Of a stretch of 64,000 bases of DNA, positions 11,099 through 21,544 are shown piece after piece (the stretch's first letter is position 1; each line of letters starts with the position of its first letter). Below the pieces are notes generated by a model that did no database searches, was not told the origin of the DNA, and was given only the letters and a program-made list of their open reading frames with translations. Source of the DNA: Heterohyrax brucei (lineage: Eukaryota; Chordata; Mammalia; Hyracoidea; Procaviidae); NCBI GenBank assembly GCA_028571685.1, contig CM053156.1:83579049-83643048 (forward strand). Direction: 5' to 3'. Made by a program: the position numbers and the translations under genes.

Positions 11099-11445
11099 TT
11101 TTTGTTTGTGAGAGTGATTTTTGCCAGTAAACAAGTAACTGCATTGGAAACACCTTCCCTACTCAACTGATCTGGTCCCCAGTAACTTTCTTCTTTACTA
11201 GAAGATAAAGGAACTGTTGAAAGAAAGACATTTTGATGACATTCAGGACATCAAGTGTAAAACAACAATATTTCTGATGGTCATTGCAGAAAAAAATTTC
11301 CAAAATTGCTTTAAAGGGTGGGTTAGACACTGACATCAGTGCATAGCTTCGCAAGGGGAGTACTTTGAAGACGATTATGGTGATATTCAACAATGAGGTA
11401 TGTGGCACTTTTTCTAGGATGAGTTTGCAAACTTAATTGTCAGTG
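11099..11445 (+). mobile_element. Mariner 3' third, plus strand
   Basis: It begins inside the transposase ('ttgccagtaaacaagtaac' near 11120, the same as 35113). It continues through the last catalytic region and the 3' UTR to the terminal repeat 'gcaaacttaattgtcag' (11427-11443). It abuts the preceding minus-strand mariner, giving a head-to-head pair with both 3' ends outward. The 5' two thirds are absent. The coding part is shifted and not translatable. Confidence 0.82.
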
Positions 11446-12308
11446 CCCTTTATATACTCCATGTCCCAACTGCAATCTTCACAGCATCCTATTAATTCAG
11501 CTGCCTAAATCAGAATGTGATTTCGACCCAAGATGGCCTAGTTTTAGACTCCCTGCCTCTAACCACTTGAGTGGTCTGCCTCTTGGTGTGAAAATACTGC
11601 TCTGGTATAGGTGTGCCTTACACTTTTAAAGCAATGGATAATAATATCCTTTTGAATGAATGTATCCTATTAAGTTATTCCATCCACTACTAGGATGTTG
11701 TAGGTTTTTTCTTGTTTTGCTACTGAAAGCAGTATTTCAGCATCTCAATATTTCACAAAATATCTTTGCATTTAGGCTTTGTGCATGTATCTGTGATATC
11801 TGTGAGTCAGTCTGTCGTAATGGTGTGTGTTGACTGGCTCTGGAACACCAAGAGCTTATTTTCTTGTTACTTAGGGAAAGCTCTGGAAACAGCTTGCTGA
11901 AACAGAACGTTTGATATATCTCAACTCTTGGATCTGATTCAAAATGGCCCCATCAAAGTGGGTGTGTTCAACGGATGTCTGTTTAATGAGAGAATGAAAT
12001 AGTCAGAAACTGCTGTCTTCTACTAGTAGCACAATGTGTAAAGTATTTTGATTTCTAGATTTCACTGAACTTGTAGAAGCAAAGCAATCATCATTTTCAT
12101 TTTACGGATCAAAAGTATGAGATCCAAGGACTCCCCCCAAAGTCTTAAAGATCAGAAATAGCAAAACCGTATCTGAAATTCACTCTTGGAATTCATACGT
12201 ATGCACCAGTCCCTCTATGTCTCATCTCAGCAGGTTATAGACCCAGAAATTTCTTACTTTGTTTCCATTATTATGCAATTAGTGCCAACTTGCCAAAAAT
12301 GTATTAAA
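11446..12308. other. Unassigned, with a MIR-like remnant near 12085-12190
   Basis: The only recognisable piece is 'tcattttcattttacggatc' and what follows it, resembling reversed MIR. The rest, including an AT-rich part at 11640-11780, has no assigned repeat or coding signal. Confidence 0.35.
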
Positions 12309-12828
12309 TATCTTAGTTATTGAGTACTGCTATAACAGAAATACCCCAAGTATTTTATTGTCTTGTAGTCTAGGAGGCTAGAAGTTCAAATTCAGGGTGC
12401 CAGCTCAAGGGGCAGACTTTTACTCTCTGTTGGCCATGAGGGAAGGTCCTTTTCTCTTGGTTCCTTGGTGATTTTCATGTGGTTTGGCATCACTCCTCCT
12501 CCGTCTCTGTTTCTTTTGTCTGCTCCATTTATATCTCAGAAGAGACTGACACAGGAGACTCCCTACAATAATAGTGCCTCATTAACACAAGAAAGAAAAC
12601 CCATTCCCCAAGGAGATTATAACCGCAGGTATTAAACCAAACCCAAATCTATTGCCCTTTAGTTGATTCTGACTTGTAGTGATCCTATGGGACAGAGTAG
12701 AACTGTCTCATAAGGCTTCCAAGGAGGCCTGGTGGATTCAAACTGCCAGTCTTTGGGTTAGTAGCTGAGCTTGTAGAGGTTAGGATTTATGATACATATT
12801 TTGGGAGGATACAGTTCAATCCATAGCA
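12309..12828 (-). mobile_element. ERVL-MaLR-type LTR containing an AfroSINE
   Basis: Both LTR ends are visible on the plus strand: 'cttagttattgagtactgct' at the left and 'atacagttcaatccatagca' at 12809-12828. Between them are the usual 'ggaggctagaagttcaaatt' and 'gcctcattaacacaag' blocks. A SINE interrupts it at 12634-12775, after which the LTR resumes with 'gttaggatttatgatac'. Confidence 0.8.
12634..12775 (-). mobile_element. AfroSINE inside the preceding LTR
   Basis: On plus it reads tail to head: 'ctgacttgtagtgatcctat', 'gggacagagtagaactgtct', 'ggtggattcaaactgccag', 'gggttagtagctgagcttg'. The last 30 or so bp of the head are lacking. Confidence 0.85.
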
Positions 12829-12868
12829 ATGCCATAATCAATAAAAATAAAATGATATCATGTATTAA

Positions 12869-13716
12869 GGAGTCCCCGAGTAGCATAAACAGTTAAGTGC
12901 TGTCTTATTTAGTGCTGCTGTGACAGAAATACCACAGGCAGATGGCTGTAACAAACAGGAATTTATTCCCTCCTAGTTTAGAAGGCTAGAAGTCTGAATT
13001 CATGACCTCAGCTCTAGGAGAAGCCTTTATCTCTCTGTCAGCTCTGGGGAAAAGTCACTGTCTGCTTTCAATATCTGTAGGTCTGAGGTTTCCTGGAAGT
13101 CTCTTTGCGTCTTGGCATCAGTCTTCACCTGGATGTAGGAAATTCTCAGTGCAAGGACCTGGAGTCCAAAGGATATGTTCCATTCTCAGCTTTTCTTTCT
13201 CTCTCTTTCTGTTGCCTCTCTTTCCTTTAATCTCTTGAAAGATGAAAAATGTGACTCAAGCAAGAGTGTGGCTTAAGTAGGTTTGTGTCGTAAGTCAGGG
13301 TATGACTTGAGTGAAGATATGACTTGAGTCGCACCCACTTGGAAAGCTGTAACTCAAATATACCCCATACTGCTCCTGCCTTGTTAAAATATAGAGGCTA
13401 GGATTTATAAGGCCTCTCAAAATGGAGGATAATTATATCAGATCACAAAGTGATCTGATCAACCACATGAGACTAAGACTCATGGCTTGGCCAGGTTGAC
13501 ACCTATTTGCGGTCGGGGGCACAACTCATTCCGTGGCTTGCTCTCAACTACCAGCCAAAAAGTTAGCAGTTTGAACCTACTCAGAGGTGCCTTAGAAGAA
13601 GGCCTGTGGCTCTACTTTCCAAAGGTCGCAGCCTTGAAAAGCACAGGGAGCAGTTCTACTCTGCACACAGTCGTGAGTCAGAATCAACTAGATGACAGCT
13701 AACAACAACAACAACA
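12869..13716 (+). mobile_element. AfroSINE split in two by an LTR
   Basis: The head 'ggagtccccgagtagc...aagtgc' (12869-12900) stops at an LTR. It resumes near 13538 with 'ctctcaactaccagccaaaa', the B box 'gcagtttgaacc', body, and tail 'gtgagtcagaatcaactaga' followed by (AAC)n at about 13700-13716. Joined across the insertion, the order is that of a complete SINE. The SINE is therefore older than the LTR. Confidence 0.8.
12901..13537 (-). mobile_element. ERVL-MaLR-type LTR inserted in a SINE
   Basis: Plus-strand left end 'tgtcttatttagtgctgctg' and right end 'ggggcacaactcattccgtgg' correspond to the two LTR termini in antisense. Internal blocks include 'gtccaaaggatatgttccat'. The reverse complement carries the polyadenylation-type 'ataaattcctgtttg' near 12960. 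A 13250-13350 stretch with repeated 'gacttgagt' phrases is a small local duplication inside the LTR. Confidence 0.8.
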
Positions 13717-13784
13717 ATGTGCCTTAACTGTTTACTGTGTGAGAGACTCAAAGAGAACTTGGCTTTGTATTATCCCTGTGGACA

Positions 13785-13915
13785 GCCACCTCGGGAGGTT
13801 CATTCTACAGTTGCTCCCATTTTCCAGATTCAAAAAATTTACCCCATGCCAAGTTTAGTAACTTGCTTGATATCACAAGAACAAATAAGTGACAGAGAAA
13901 GACTCAGTGTTTGAT
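13785..13915 (-). mobile_element. MIR SINE
   Basis: 'gctcccattttccagattca', then 'gtaacttgcttgatatcaca' and 'aataagtgacagag', match the reverse of the MIR core ('aagttacttaacc', 'ctcatctgtaaaatggg'). Confidence 0.7.
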
Positions 13916-13916
13916 G

Positions 13917-15318
13917 TAACTGTCTCCAAAGCCCAGAGCATTACTCTCTACTGGAAATTCAAATAAATATGATGGCAGACACCTTTTGAAGACCTTGAAG
14001 ATGACGGGATTTTGTTGTACTGAGTAGTGAATGGATCTGTTTTCCAAGGTCTTCTGTCCTTTATTTTTGAGAGTCTTCAATATGCCTCTTGGGACATCTG
14101 TCACAGCTTCTATATCAGGAGGTCTGTCATACAGCTGAGTCAGAATAGACTCAACAACACACAACAACAATATCATATAGCAAACATTATAAATAACTAG
14201 AGATTTCTTTTTAATGACAAACTCACCAGAATTGGCCTTTACTTAATAATCACAGACACTGAAACTTATGAATATTTCATGCTCCCTCATTTCTGCTGAG
14301 AGTGTAAGCTTGCTATATTTCTATAGCTTCAGATTATGCAGGGAACAGTGGAAAGCATATGTTTTGTGTGTTTTCTTTAACAATTTGATGGTGGAGGAAC
14401 ACCTGGCCAAGTTGGAGATAATGCAGAAACAGCCCCGCTTTTTGTTACTTCAGTGCTTGAAATAAAAATCTCAAACAGTCAGTTGTAATCCAAACCACAG
14501 TAATTATAGAAGATGGTCTAAAAAGGTATACATTTTAAATTCATAAATCGAAATGAGTCTGTCTGCAAGTAAGTGAACTTTAGTCAGTTTTGCACAGAAC
14601 TATGCCATCCATGCTACCACGCAAATTCTGCAAACTTGCTTCTCAGAGGTCAGAAAGTTTCATTTTGGGGTTCCTTCCTTCCTTCCTTCCTTTGATGTCT
14701 AAATCTTAGAATGAAGATAAAAGAAATTTGACCAAGAAACTCACGGTTAAATAGAGCACAGAAGAAGGAGATCAGATATAGGGTAGGAACATAGGGAATG
14801 CTTCCTCAAAGCAGGGATGCTGAAATCCGTAGCAGTAACCAAGAGGTGTTCACACGTCTCTTTCTCAGGGATACTTGCTCTGACCACTGGTCTAAGCAGC
14901 CAGCCTCCAACTCAGCCATGGTCTTTCCCTTTAAGGTCCTTCCCAGCTCTGAGCAGTGCCTACTGTATCACAACCACATGTGTCTTCCTGTCTCTGTCTC
15001 AAGCATGAAGTCCATGAATGCAGAAGGCTAGTGTCTGCTTTAACCCAATGAACTGACCACTGCCTAGTATGTGTAGTCTCTCAATAGAGCACTGACTCAA
15101 TAATGAGGGAAGAAAGAATAAAAGACTGTAACCCACAGATTGCGTATGTAGTGTAAGGAAAGCTAAGAAGAAAAGAGGCAGTCACAGCAGGGGTTTCAGA
15201 CTCTGAGACACCCCCAAGCTATGCTGGGATTTGCTAGAGGAAAGTAGCCAGCTGTACCCTTATAATTGCTCTGTAAAGAAATTGTTTCAGGCTAACTTGT
15301 AGAGTCTAAAACCTAAAA
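13917..15318. other. 1.4 kb mostly unassigned
   Basis: It contains a possible bare SINE/RTE tail at 14132-14170 ('gagtcagaatagactcaac' then AAC repeats) and a (TTCC)n microsatellite at 14670-14693. Overlapping frames at 14798-15031 have no recognisable product. No gene is supported. Confidence 0.35.
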
Positions 15319-15440
15319 AACAAACCCACTACCATCCAGTCGGGTCTGACTCATGGCGAGCCTATAGGTCAGAGTAGAACTGCCCCATAGAGTTTCCAAG
15401 GAGCAGCTGGAGGATCTGAACTGCCAATGAAAGTCACTAC
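15319..15440 (-). mobile_element. AfroSINE, head missing
   Basis: 'cagtcgggtctgactcatgg', 'cagagtagaactgccccata' and 'ggaggatctgaactgccaat' are the tail-to-B-box portion read backwards. The A-box region is absent. Confidence 0.8.
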
Positions 15441-15702
15441 TGAAAGTTCACCTAGCGGTGGTCTTGGCCACCAGGAGGAGAGAAACATCCAGTGTGATAC
15501 AAACACTCACACACTAGTCAGCATTCAAGCCTTACAAAAATAGCACAGTAGCCTATTCTCATTTAAAATGACAGGACCTCACAGGTACCTGAATAATCAG
15601 GTTGTCCAGAGTCAAATGTGTGTCAATAGACAGAAGGACATAGAACATTACTGGCTGGTGACCAGTTGCCAGTGACTGAGAATAAAAGTCAATGATTAAA
15701 AG

Positions 15703-15987
15703 TCTCCAGACAAAAAAGGACTGAACTCGGGGATGCAGATGGATAATATGGTGTGAGTACTTTATGGTTCTCTACATTTATAGGAGGCTGTCCTACTGGT
15801 CTCTTTCCAGATTGGAGAGAAGAGAGTGGAGCAGGAGGACAGATGCTTGTTTAAAGAATACTACATTTAGAGAGTGAAAAGGAGGAGTGTACTGTCACCA
15901 GGTGGGGAGAGCAGAGGCAGCTGCATATAGGTGGTCATGTAAAAACTGACCTGGATTGTATATTTCACTTAATCACACACAAAAAAA
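15703..15987 (+). mobile_element. L1 3' end, strongly 5'-truncated
   Basis: The last 285 bp of an L1 3' UTR ('tgcatataggtggtcatg' near 15923; compare 49411 and 17010) end in 'cacacacaaaaaaag'. The flanks 'aaagtcaatgattaaa' (15687-15702) and 'aaagtcagtgattaag' (15985-16000) could be its target-site duplication. The right one also reads as a SINE A-box region, so this is uncertain. Confidence 0.75.
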
Positions 15988-17228
15988 GTCAGTGATTAAG
16001 ATTCACTTGATACTGGAAGACGTTATGTTGAGTGAAAGTAGTCAGCAACAAAAGGACAAATATTGTATGAGACCTCTACGATAAGATCTCATAAACAGAC
16101 TTGTGTATAGAAGAAAAGACTCTTTGACAGCTGCTAGGGAGGGGAAGGAGGGAGGGTGAGGGGGGAGGGTTTAGTTTAGATAGTTGCTACAAGTCTGGTT
16201 GGGAGAAAGCAGTGATAGCACACATTAGAAACAAGAACAACATTAAGTGGACTTCAGCATAACCTGAGTACTCCTTCCATCTTAACCCAATATTGCAAGG
16301 ATACAGTAGCTGGGGCGGTGGGCAGGGGACCATGCTCTTAGGCGAAATCGAGGCCAACTGGCACAACTAGTGTTTTGCTAAGAGAGCTCTCTGCACCCCA
16401 CATCGGTGAGTGGCGTCTGGGGTCTTAAAAACTGCCAAGCTGCCATCCAAGGACACAGCAAATGGTCCCAACTCAGCAGGAACGGATGCTCACTGAGGAC
16501 CAAAATGACATGCGGTAAAGACAACCTAGAAGACAGAGAGACCCACAAGAGTGGGTGCCTACATTGACTTGGGACTGGAAGAACTGGATGGTGCCCGGCC
16601 ACCACGAGTGATAGCCACGATGGAGCTCACAGAGAGGAGTCTCACTGGCAACACAAGAATAAAAAGGGGTGCATCCTGAGATCTCCACTAAAAGACCTCA
16701 ACTGATGGTTCAGTGGTTTCGGAGTTCCCCTGAGAGCATGGCCCCCGGACCTGATGCTGTCCTTACCTATAAATTATAACAAAAGTCCACTCTTTGGACA
16801 GGAATGGATTGGACTTGGTAATGCAGAATGACCATATATTGGATGCACTTTATGGTTCTACACATCTATAGGATATCATCCTGCTGACCTCTGGCTGGAG
16901 GAAGGGGAGTGGGTGGAGAAGAGGGGAAAGGAGACTGTTGGGAGGATGAGACATGTATGGAGCAGAGAGGAATAGTGTGCTGTCACCGGACAGGGAGAGC
17001 AGTGGAAACTGCATATAGGTGGACATGTAAATTTATACGGGAATGTACATTTTCACTCAGTCATGTTAAATTAAAAAAAAAAAAAAGATTCAGTTGAAAA
17101 CCAAAAGACCAGAAGTTCAAATCCACCAGCCACTTCTTGAAAATCTCATGAGGCAGTTCTACACTGTCCTGTAGGGTCGCTATGAGTCGAAATCATCTTG
17201 ACTCCAATGAGTTTGTGGGTTTCTTTTT
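15988..17228 (+). mobile_element. AfroSINE split by an L1
   Basis: The head piece 'gtcagtgattaagattcac' (15988-16010) resumes after the L1 at 17085 with 'aagattcagttgaaaacc', then 'agaagttcaaatccaccag' and the tail 'gtcgaaatcatcttgactcc'. The duplicated 'aagattca-ttga' is the target-site duplication of the L1. Confidence 0.75.
16011..17084 (+). mobile_element. L1 3' UTR insertion with target-site duplication
   Basis: It starts in the last codons of ORF2 ('gacgttatgttgagtgaaag' near 16019, the same as 48426). It contains the whole 3' UTR ('gaagaactggatggtgcc' near 16577) and ends in a 14-A run at 17071-17084. The flanks 'aagattcacttga' (15998-16010) and 'aagattcagttga' (17085-17097) match at 12 of 13 bases. 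The subfamily is the same as copy B. Confidence 0.9.
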
Positions 17229-18479
17229 ATTACTATTTTATTCTAAATTGAAATTCCATTGCATTCTGCACAGTAAGTGTTGATGGTAAAATGCAGACGA
17301 TTTCATATAAAAATTTAATACAAAAGCTGCCAGGTAGACAGAGAAATGAGAGAAATGCTAAAATTAGGAAATGTTCTAAAACTATAATTGCCGCACACTT
17401 AGAAAAGAAAATGAGCCATCTTACTAGATACGATGCTGGCAAGAAAACTTGCAAATTCGATTTCCAGTGGATGTAAATTTCACATACATAAGAGATACAC
17501 TGAAGAAACAGCATCAAGCACCACATGTAAATAACCTTGAAGAGATCAGCTCTCTGATGGATGAGGTAGCCTACCCACAGTGTGTGTCTGAGCGGCATGG
17601 GAAACTGCTGAGTCACTGTGAAGGTCGTGGATTTATGTGACCTTTAGACTGCTGATTTGCAAAAGCTACATATATTAAAACTTTTACAGAATAACAGTTG
17701 ATAGGAAAGTCAAAGAAGGAAAACTTTCACTTCCCCTCAATGAAAATACAAGAGGAGTCTCAAGACTGTAGGAGCATTTGCTTTGTCTCAAAATAATTTT
17801 TACTAGTTTAAAATTAATTAATAAAGACCAAAAGTAAGAAAACGGAGTCTCCAGTCCAGTTTCCTAAACTCTTCAGCCGATCCACTGTCTGGGGAATGCT
17901 CACCTGCTTGTTGGGTGCACACAGAAAGAGAGCATAGTATGAAAAGAGCAAAGATAAATAAATAAAAGTACTTTTGTTTTCTTACTGTATCATCACATCT
18001 TGAAGTTGTGATATTGTCTTCATTGTTCTTTTCTATGACAGCTGACTAGTCTATATCAATATGGTGTGAGTGCTCTTTATTTAATAGTTTTTATTCCCCC
18101 CAATTGTTTTTTAAAATATTGTTGAAGTTTTAACTTTACTTTTAAGGCAAATCATCTTGAAAGTTACTGTTTTATTACAGAAAACAGATTGCTATCATAT
18201 CTGCATAAGAAGAAAGGTACCCACAATGTCATTCTGAAAACAAATGCAGATTTTCATTTATTTATATACGTCTTCAATTTCATGTCACGAAAAAGCAGAG
18301 AGTGTTGTACTGCATCGTTTTCATTAACATTATGTTCAACTTATTCTGCTGGTTTTCTTCAGTGATTCTGGTCCCTGACTTTCCCTGCAGTTACTGCCAC
18401 TCACCATGCCCTGTACTGTTTAGGTAGTTCATCACCCTCTGAAACTGTTGCTCTAATGAAGGCTCTGCCTACATTCTCC
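17229..18479. other. 1.25 kb AT-rich, non-repetitive
   Basis: No transposon signature, gene or RNA was identified. It is rich in A/T with homeodomain-like TAATTA motifs ('aaaattaattaat' near 17812). The frames at 17233-17640 overlap on both strands and show no domain. Confidence 0.35.
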
Positions 18480-18608
18480 TGCTGGAACGTAAGCAGCATG
18501 AGGACAGGGACCTGGCCTGTCTTGTTCAATGCTGTCTCTGCAGGGCCAAGAGTGATACGAGGCCTGGAATGAGTACTCAATCAATTGCTGCCTCATGAGT
18601 GAATGAAT
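18480..18608 (+). mobile_element. L2 LINE 3' end
   Basis: 'cgtaagcagcatgaggacag', 'agtactcaatcaattg' and the closing 'gagtgaatgaatg' follow the L2 terminal consensus. Confidence 0.65.
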
Positions 18609-18629
18609 GCCACTTGGAGTCAGTAAAAA

Positions 18630-18805
18630 GGAACACTGGAAAGCCCTTGGCTTACTAACCTAAAGATTAGTGGTTCAAACTCACCAGAAGCTCCACAGAA
18701 GAGAGATGTAGCAGTCTGCTTCTGTAAGGATGACAGCCTTAGAAACCGTATGGAGGAGTTCTACTCTGTCCTAAAGGGTCACTATGAGCCTGAATCCACT
18801 CAAAG
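18630..18805 (+). mobile_element. AfroSINE
   Basis: 'cttactaacctaaagattag', 'ggttcaaactcaccagaag', 'ggaggagttctactctgtcc' and tail 'tatgagcctgaatccactca'. The 3' end runs directly into the minisatellite that starts at 18811. Confidence 0.82.
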
Positions 18806-18810
18806 GTGGA

Positions 18811-19062
18811 GCTTCTAGAATAAATGGGGGAGCTTCAAGGATAAGTGGGAGAGCTTCTAGAATCAGTGGAGAAGCTTCTAGAATCAGTGGGGGCGCTTCT
18901 AGAATCAGTAGGGAAGCTTCTAGAATCAGTGGGGAAGTTTCTAGAATCAGTAGGGAAGCTTCTAGAATCAGTGAGGGAGCTTCCAGAATAAGTGGGTAAG
19001 CTTCTAGAATAAATGGTGGAGCTTCTAGAATAAATGGGGAATCTTCTAGAATCAGTCGGGAA
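18811..19062. repeat. 21-bp minisatellite, 12 units in perfect phase
   Basis: The unit is 'gcttctagaatcagtggggaa'-like. Starts fall at 18811, 18832, 18853, 18874, 18895, 18916, 18937, 18958, 18979, 19000, 19021 and 19042, with no insertion or deletion. Eleven of the twelve contain TTCnnGAA, ten as the palindrome TTCTAGAA and one as TTCCAGAA; the second unit has TTCAAGGA. Because 21 is a multiple of 3, long open frames occur on both strands (plus 18784-18999, minus 18771-19160, the latter an I-L-E-A-x-x-L repeat). These are by-products of the repeat, not genes. Confidence 0.95.
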
Positions 19063-19480
19063 GCCACGTTCGGAATCCAGACCGCTGACTCCAGAGGCTG
19101 TTTCCTAACACATAATAGGAGAGTGACCCAAATGCAGTTTTTCTTTCTGCCTCTTTCCAAAGGTAGTTAAAATAGTGAATCTTTGTTTTGCAGGAGAGCG
19201 ATCGCTTAAGATTGGGAGCGACAGTGTGGTGAACCTTCCCAGTGCTTCCCGATCCTTAGTGGTTCTCAACTGTAAGCATGATGATACTGTTTTGTATTTA
19301 ATTCTACTTTATGATACTGTTTGTCTCAGTTACCTAGCACTGCCATAATGGAAAATACAACAGGTGGATGGCTTTAAAGAAGAGGTATAGGTTTTTTCAC
19401 AGTTCAGAAGGCTTGACGTTGGAATTTGGGACCTGAGTTTAATGAGGACAAAAATCATTGGTTCGTTTCAGCTTCTAGTA

Positions 19481-19665
19481 AAACCATACCAAACTCGCTG
19501 CCATTGAGTCGGTTACAGAGTACAGCTGGCACATAAGGTTTCCAAGACTACTGTCCTTACAGAAACCAGCTGCCACATCTGTCACTTGTAGGGCCAGCGG
19601 GTTTGAGCCACAGACCTTCCAAATAGCAGCTGAGTGCTCACTCACTGCACCACCAGGGCTCCTAG
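19481..19665 (-). mobile_element. AfroSINE with 13-bp target duplication
   Basis: Reversed order is seen: 'tgccattgagtcggttacag', 'gtttgagccacagacc', 'actgcaccaccagggctcc'. The flanks 'tcagcttctagta' at 19468-19480 and 19666-19678 are identical, so the insertion site is exact and the copy is probably fairly young. Confidence 0.93.
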
Positions 19666-19880
19666 TCAGCTTCTAGTAGTTGCCAACACTCTTTGACCTC
19701 CGCTGGGCTTATAGATTCATCTGTCTGTACTGCTCGCTTTCCTTTTCTCCTTGCTCTATGTCTGTGTTTCTATTTTTTAAACTCAGAAGTGATTAAGATT
19801 TGGGACCCACCCTGCACTTTCATGACCTTATTAACATACAAAAGAAAAATTCTATTCTGAAACAGAGTCAGGCTCACCAG

Positions 19881-20044
19881 TAGAAACCCACTAAAAACTC
19901 ACTACCATTGTGTCAATGCTGACTCATAGTGATCCTATAGGACACAGTAGCATTGCTCCATAGAATTTCCAAGGAGTACCCTGCAGATTCAAACTGCTGA
20001 GTTTTTGGTTAGCAGACGTAGCACTCAACCACTATGTCCCCAGA
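19881..20044 (-). mobile_element. AfroSINE (second in the LTR)
   Basis: 'gctgactcatagtgatccta', 'attcaaactgctgagttttt' and 'gcactcaaccactatgtccc' are tail, B box and head read in reverse. Confidence 0.85.
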
Positions 20045-20096
20045 GTTTTCAGCTCACAGGACTAGAGGTTAAAATTCCAGTACACACCGTAGGGAG

Positions 20097-20262
20097 TGGG
20101 AGCACTAGTGGCCCAGTGGTTAAGTGCTACATCTGCTAACGAAAAGGTCCCCAGTTCAAATCCACCAGGCCTTTCTTGGAAACTCTACTGGGCAGTTCCG
20201 CTCTGACCTATAGGGTTGCTATGAGTCGGAATCAACTCAATAGCAGTGGGTATGGATGTTGT
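20097..20262 (+). mobile_element. AfroSINE (third in the LTR)
   Basis: 'ggcccagtggttaagtgcta', 'cagttcaaatccaccaggc' and 'atgagtcggaatcaactca' are in sense order. Its orientation is opposite to the two SINEs before it. Confidence 0.9.
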
Positions 20263-20367
20263 AGGGCATGCAGTTCAATCCATAGCATTCTTATATGATG
20301 GTAGAAAGCTATGAGCTGCAAAGTCATTCTGGCACATGACTTCATCCAATCTTAAACCAAAGGATTT

Positions 20368-20480
20368 ACCAGCTGGATAACTTTATACAAGTCACTTGTC
20401 CCACTGTGCTTCAGATTTCCTCTTCTGCAAAGTGGGGGAAGTAATGATGCCCTTTCAGATGGCTGTGGTGAGGCTCAGGA
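20368..20480 (+). mobile_element. MIR SINE
   Basis: 'tacaagtcacttgtccca', 'ttcctcttctgcaaagtggg' and 'tgtggtgaggctcag' follow the sense MIR core. Confidence 0.7.
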
Positions 20481-20484
20481 ATGG

Positions 20485-21340
20485 TGCAGTCAGTGGATAT
20501 AAAAAATAACTGTACACCTGTATTTATATACATAATATTTGGAACAATACTGTGTATGTGGAAAACCTCCCCAAAATATTAAGTATCATCATCATCATTG
20601 TATAATGGTCAACTGTTAAGCAGGTCCCAAATAACATTTTATTTATAAAGGTAACATGCCTAAGTTTCCAAAGTGTTACTTTAAATGAATCGGATACATT
20701 CAAGGCTATGCTTTGAATATCTCTCTTACTTATTTGCATTCCAATGTGCTCTCTTGAGTGAAAGAAGAAGGGAAGAATTACTGACTCTTGCTGGGAATGG
20801 TGCGTGACCCTGGATTTGAAGATGCAAACATATTGCTCGTGAGAAAGTCATTCATCATGTGTACTGAGGCAGGGGAAAAATACTAAATGCTGCTGCTTTT
20901 GACCATAAAAATCCCAGAGGCCAAATTATGTAAATTCCCACAGAGTTCAGTCAAGTGTCCCGCTAACTGGGGGATATAGTAAAGGTTGTTGATGACGTGA
21001 TGAGATACTTCAGCTGCTGAGTGGAAGGGTTGCTTTCTTTAGGTAATCATTTTAGGGCCAAAGGCTTTCCTTAAAGGTAAGGAGTGTATGTTGGCACTCA
21101 GACTCTGAAATGAAGTGAAAAAAATCCTATCTGCGTTGGACAAGGATTCTTGTCTCAAACACTGGGAAGGAAATGATAAGATGTGTTTCTGTCTTATGTA
21201 CAGCTACTGCTGGAAACCTTTTAGTTAAAAAGAGGAAAAAATGCATCTTATTGTAAAGACTCTCTTATCACATTTTTTTGTTCGATTTCTCCTTCCAAAT
21301 ACATATGAAGCAATAATAAGTTAATAAAAACTAAACACAA
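20485..21340. other. 0.85 kb unassigned
   Basis: AT-rich, without repeat or coding evidence. One CRE-like 'tgatgacgtgatg' lies near 20989. Confidence 0.35.
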
Positions 21341-21345
21341 TTTAA

Positions 21346-21540
21346 GAACACTTAGTGGTTAGCGCATTTGGCTGCTAACCAAAAGGTTGGTGCTTCGAAC
21401 CCATGCAGAGGTGTCTCAGAAGAAAGGTCTGATGATCTACTTCTGAAAAGCAGTAATTGTACATCCATGGAGCACACTCCTACTCTGACATGCACTGGGT
21501 CACCATGAGTCAGAGTCAACTGGACAACATCTGGTTTAAT
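21346..21540 (+). mobile_element. AfroSINE, long-spacer subfamily
   Basis: 'gcgcatttggctgctaacca', 'tgatgatctacttctgaaaa', 'catgagtcagagtcaactgg'. It has the same body as the element at 2838. The conserved head makes this one of the better-preserved members. Confidence 0.88.
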
Positions 21541-21544
21541 GCCC

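Larger units (their letters stand above)
19322..20287 (-). mobile_element. ERVL-MaLR-type LTR carrying three SINEs
   Basis: Left end 'tgtctcagttacctagcac' and right end 'tgcagttcaatccatagca' bound the LTR. Its segments are 19322-19480, 19666-19880, 20045-20096 and 20263-20287. Without the SINEs the LTR is about 450 bp, the usual MaLR size. Confidence 0.82.

Noticed and set aside
18771..19160. 129-residue minus-strand open frame of I-L-E-A repeats, and a plus-strand partner
   Set aside because: Both arise because the 21-bp minisatellite unit is a multiple of three and has no stop in these frames. No start context, splice or domain support.
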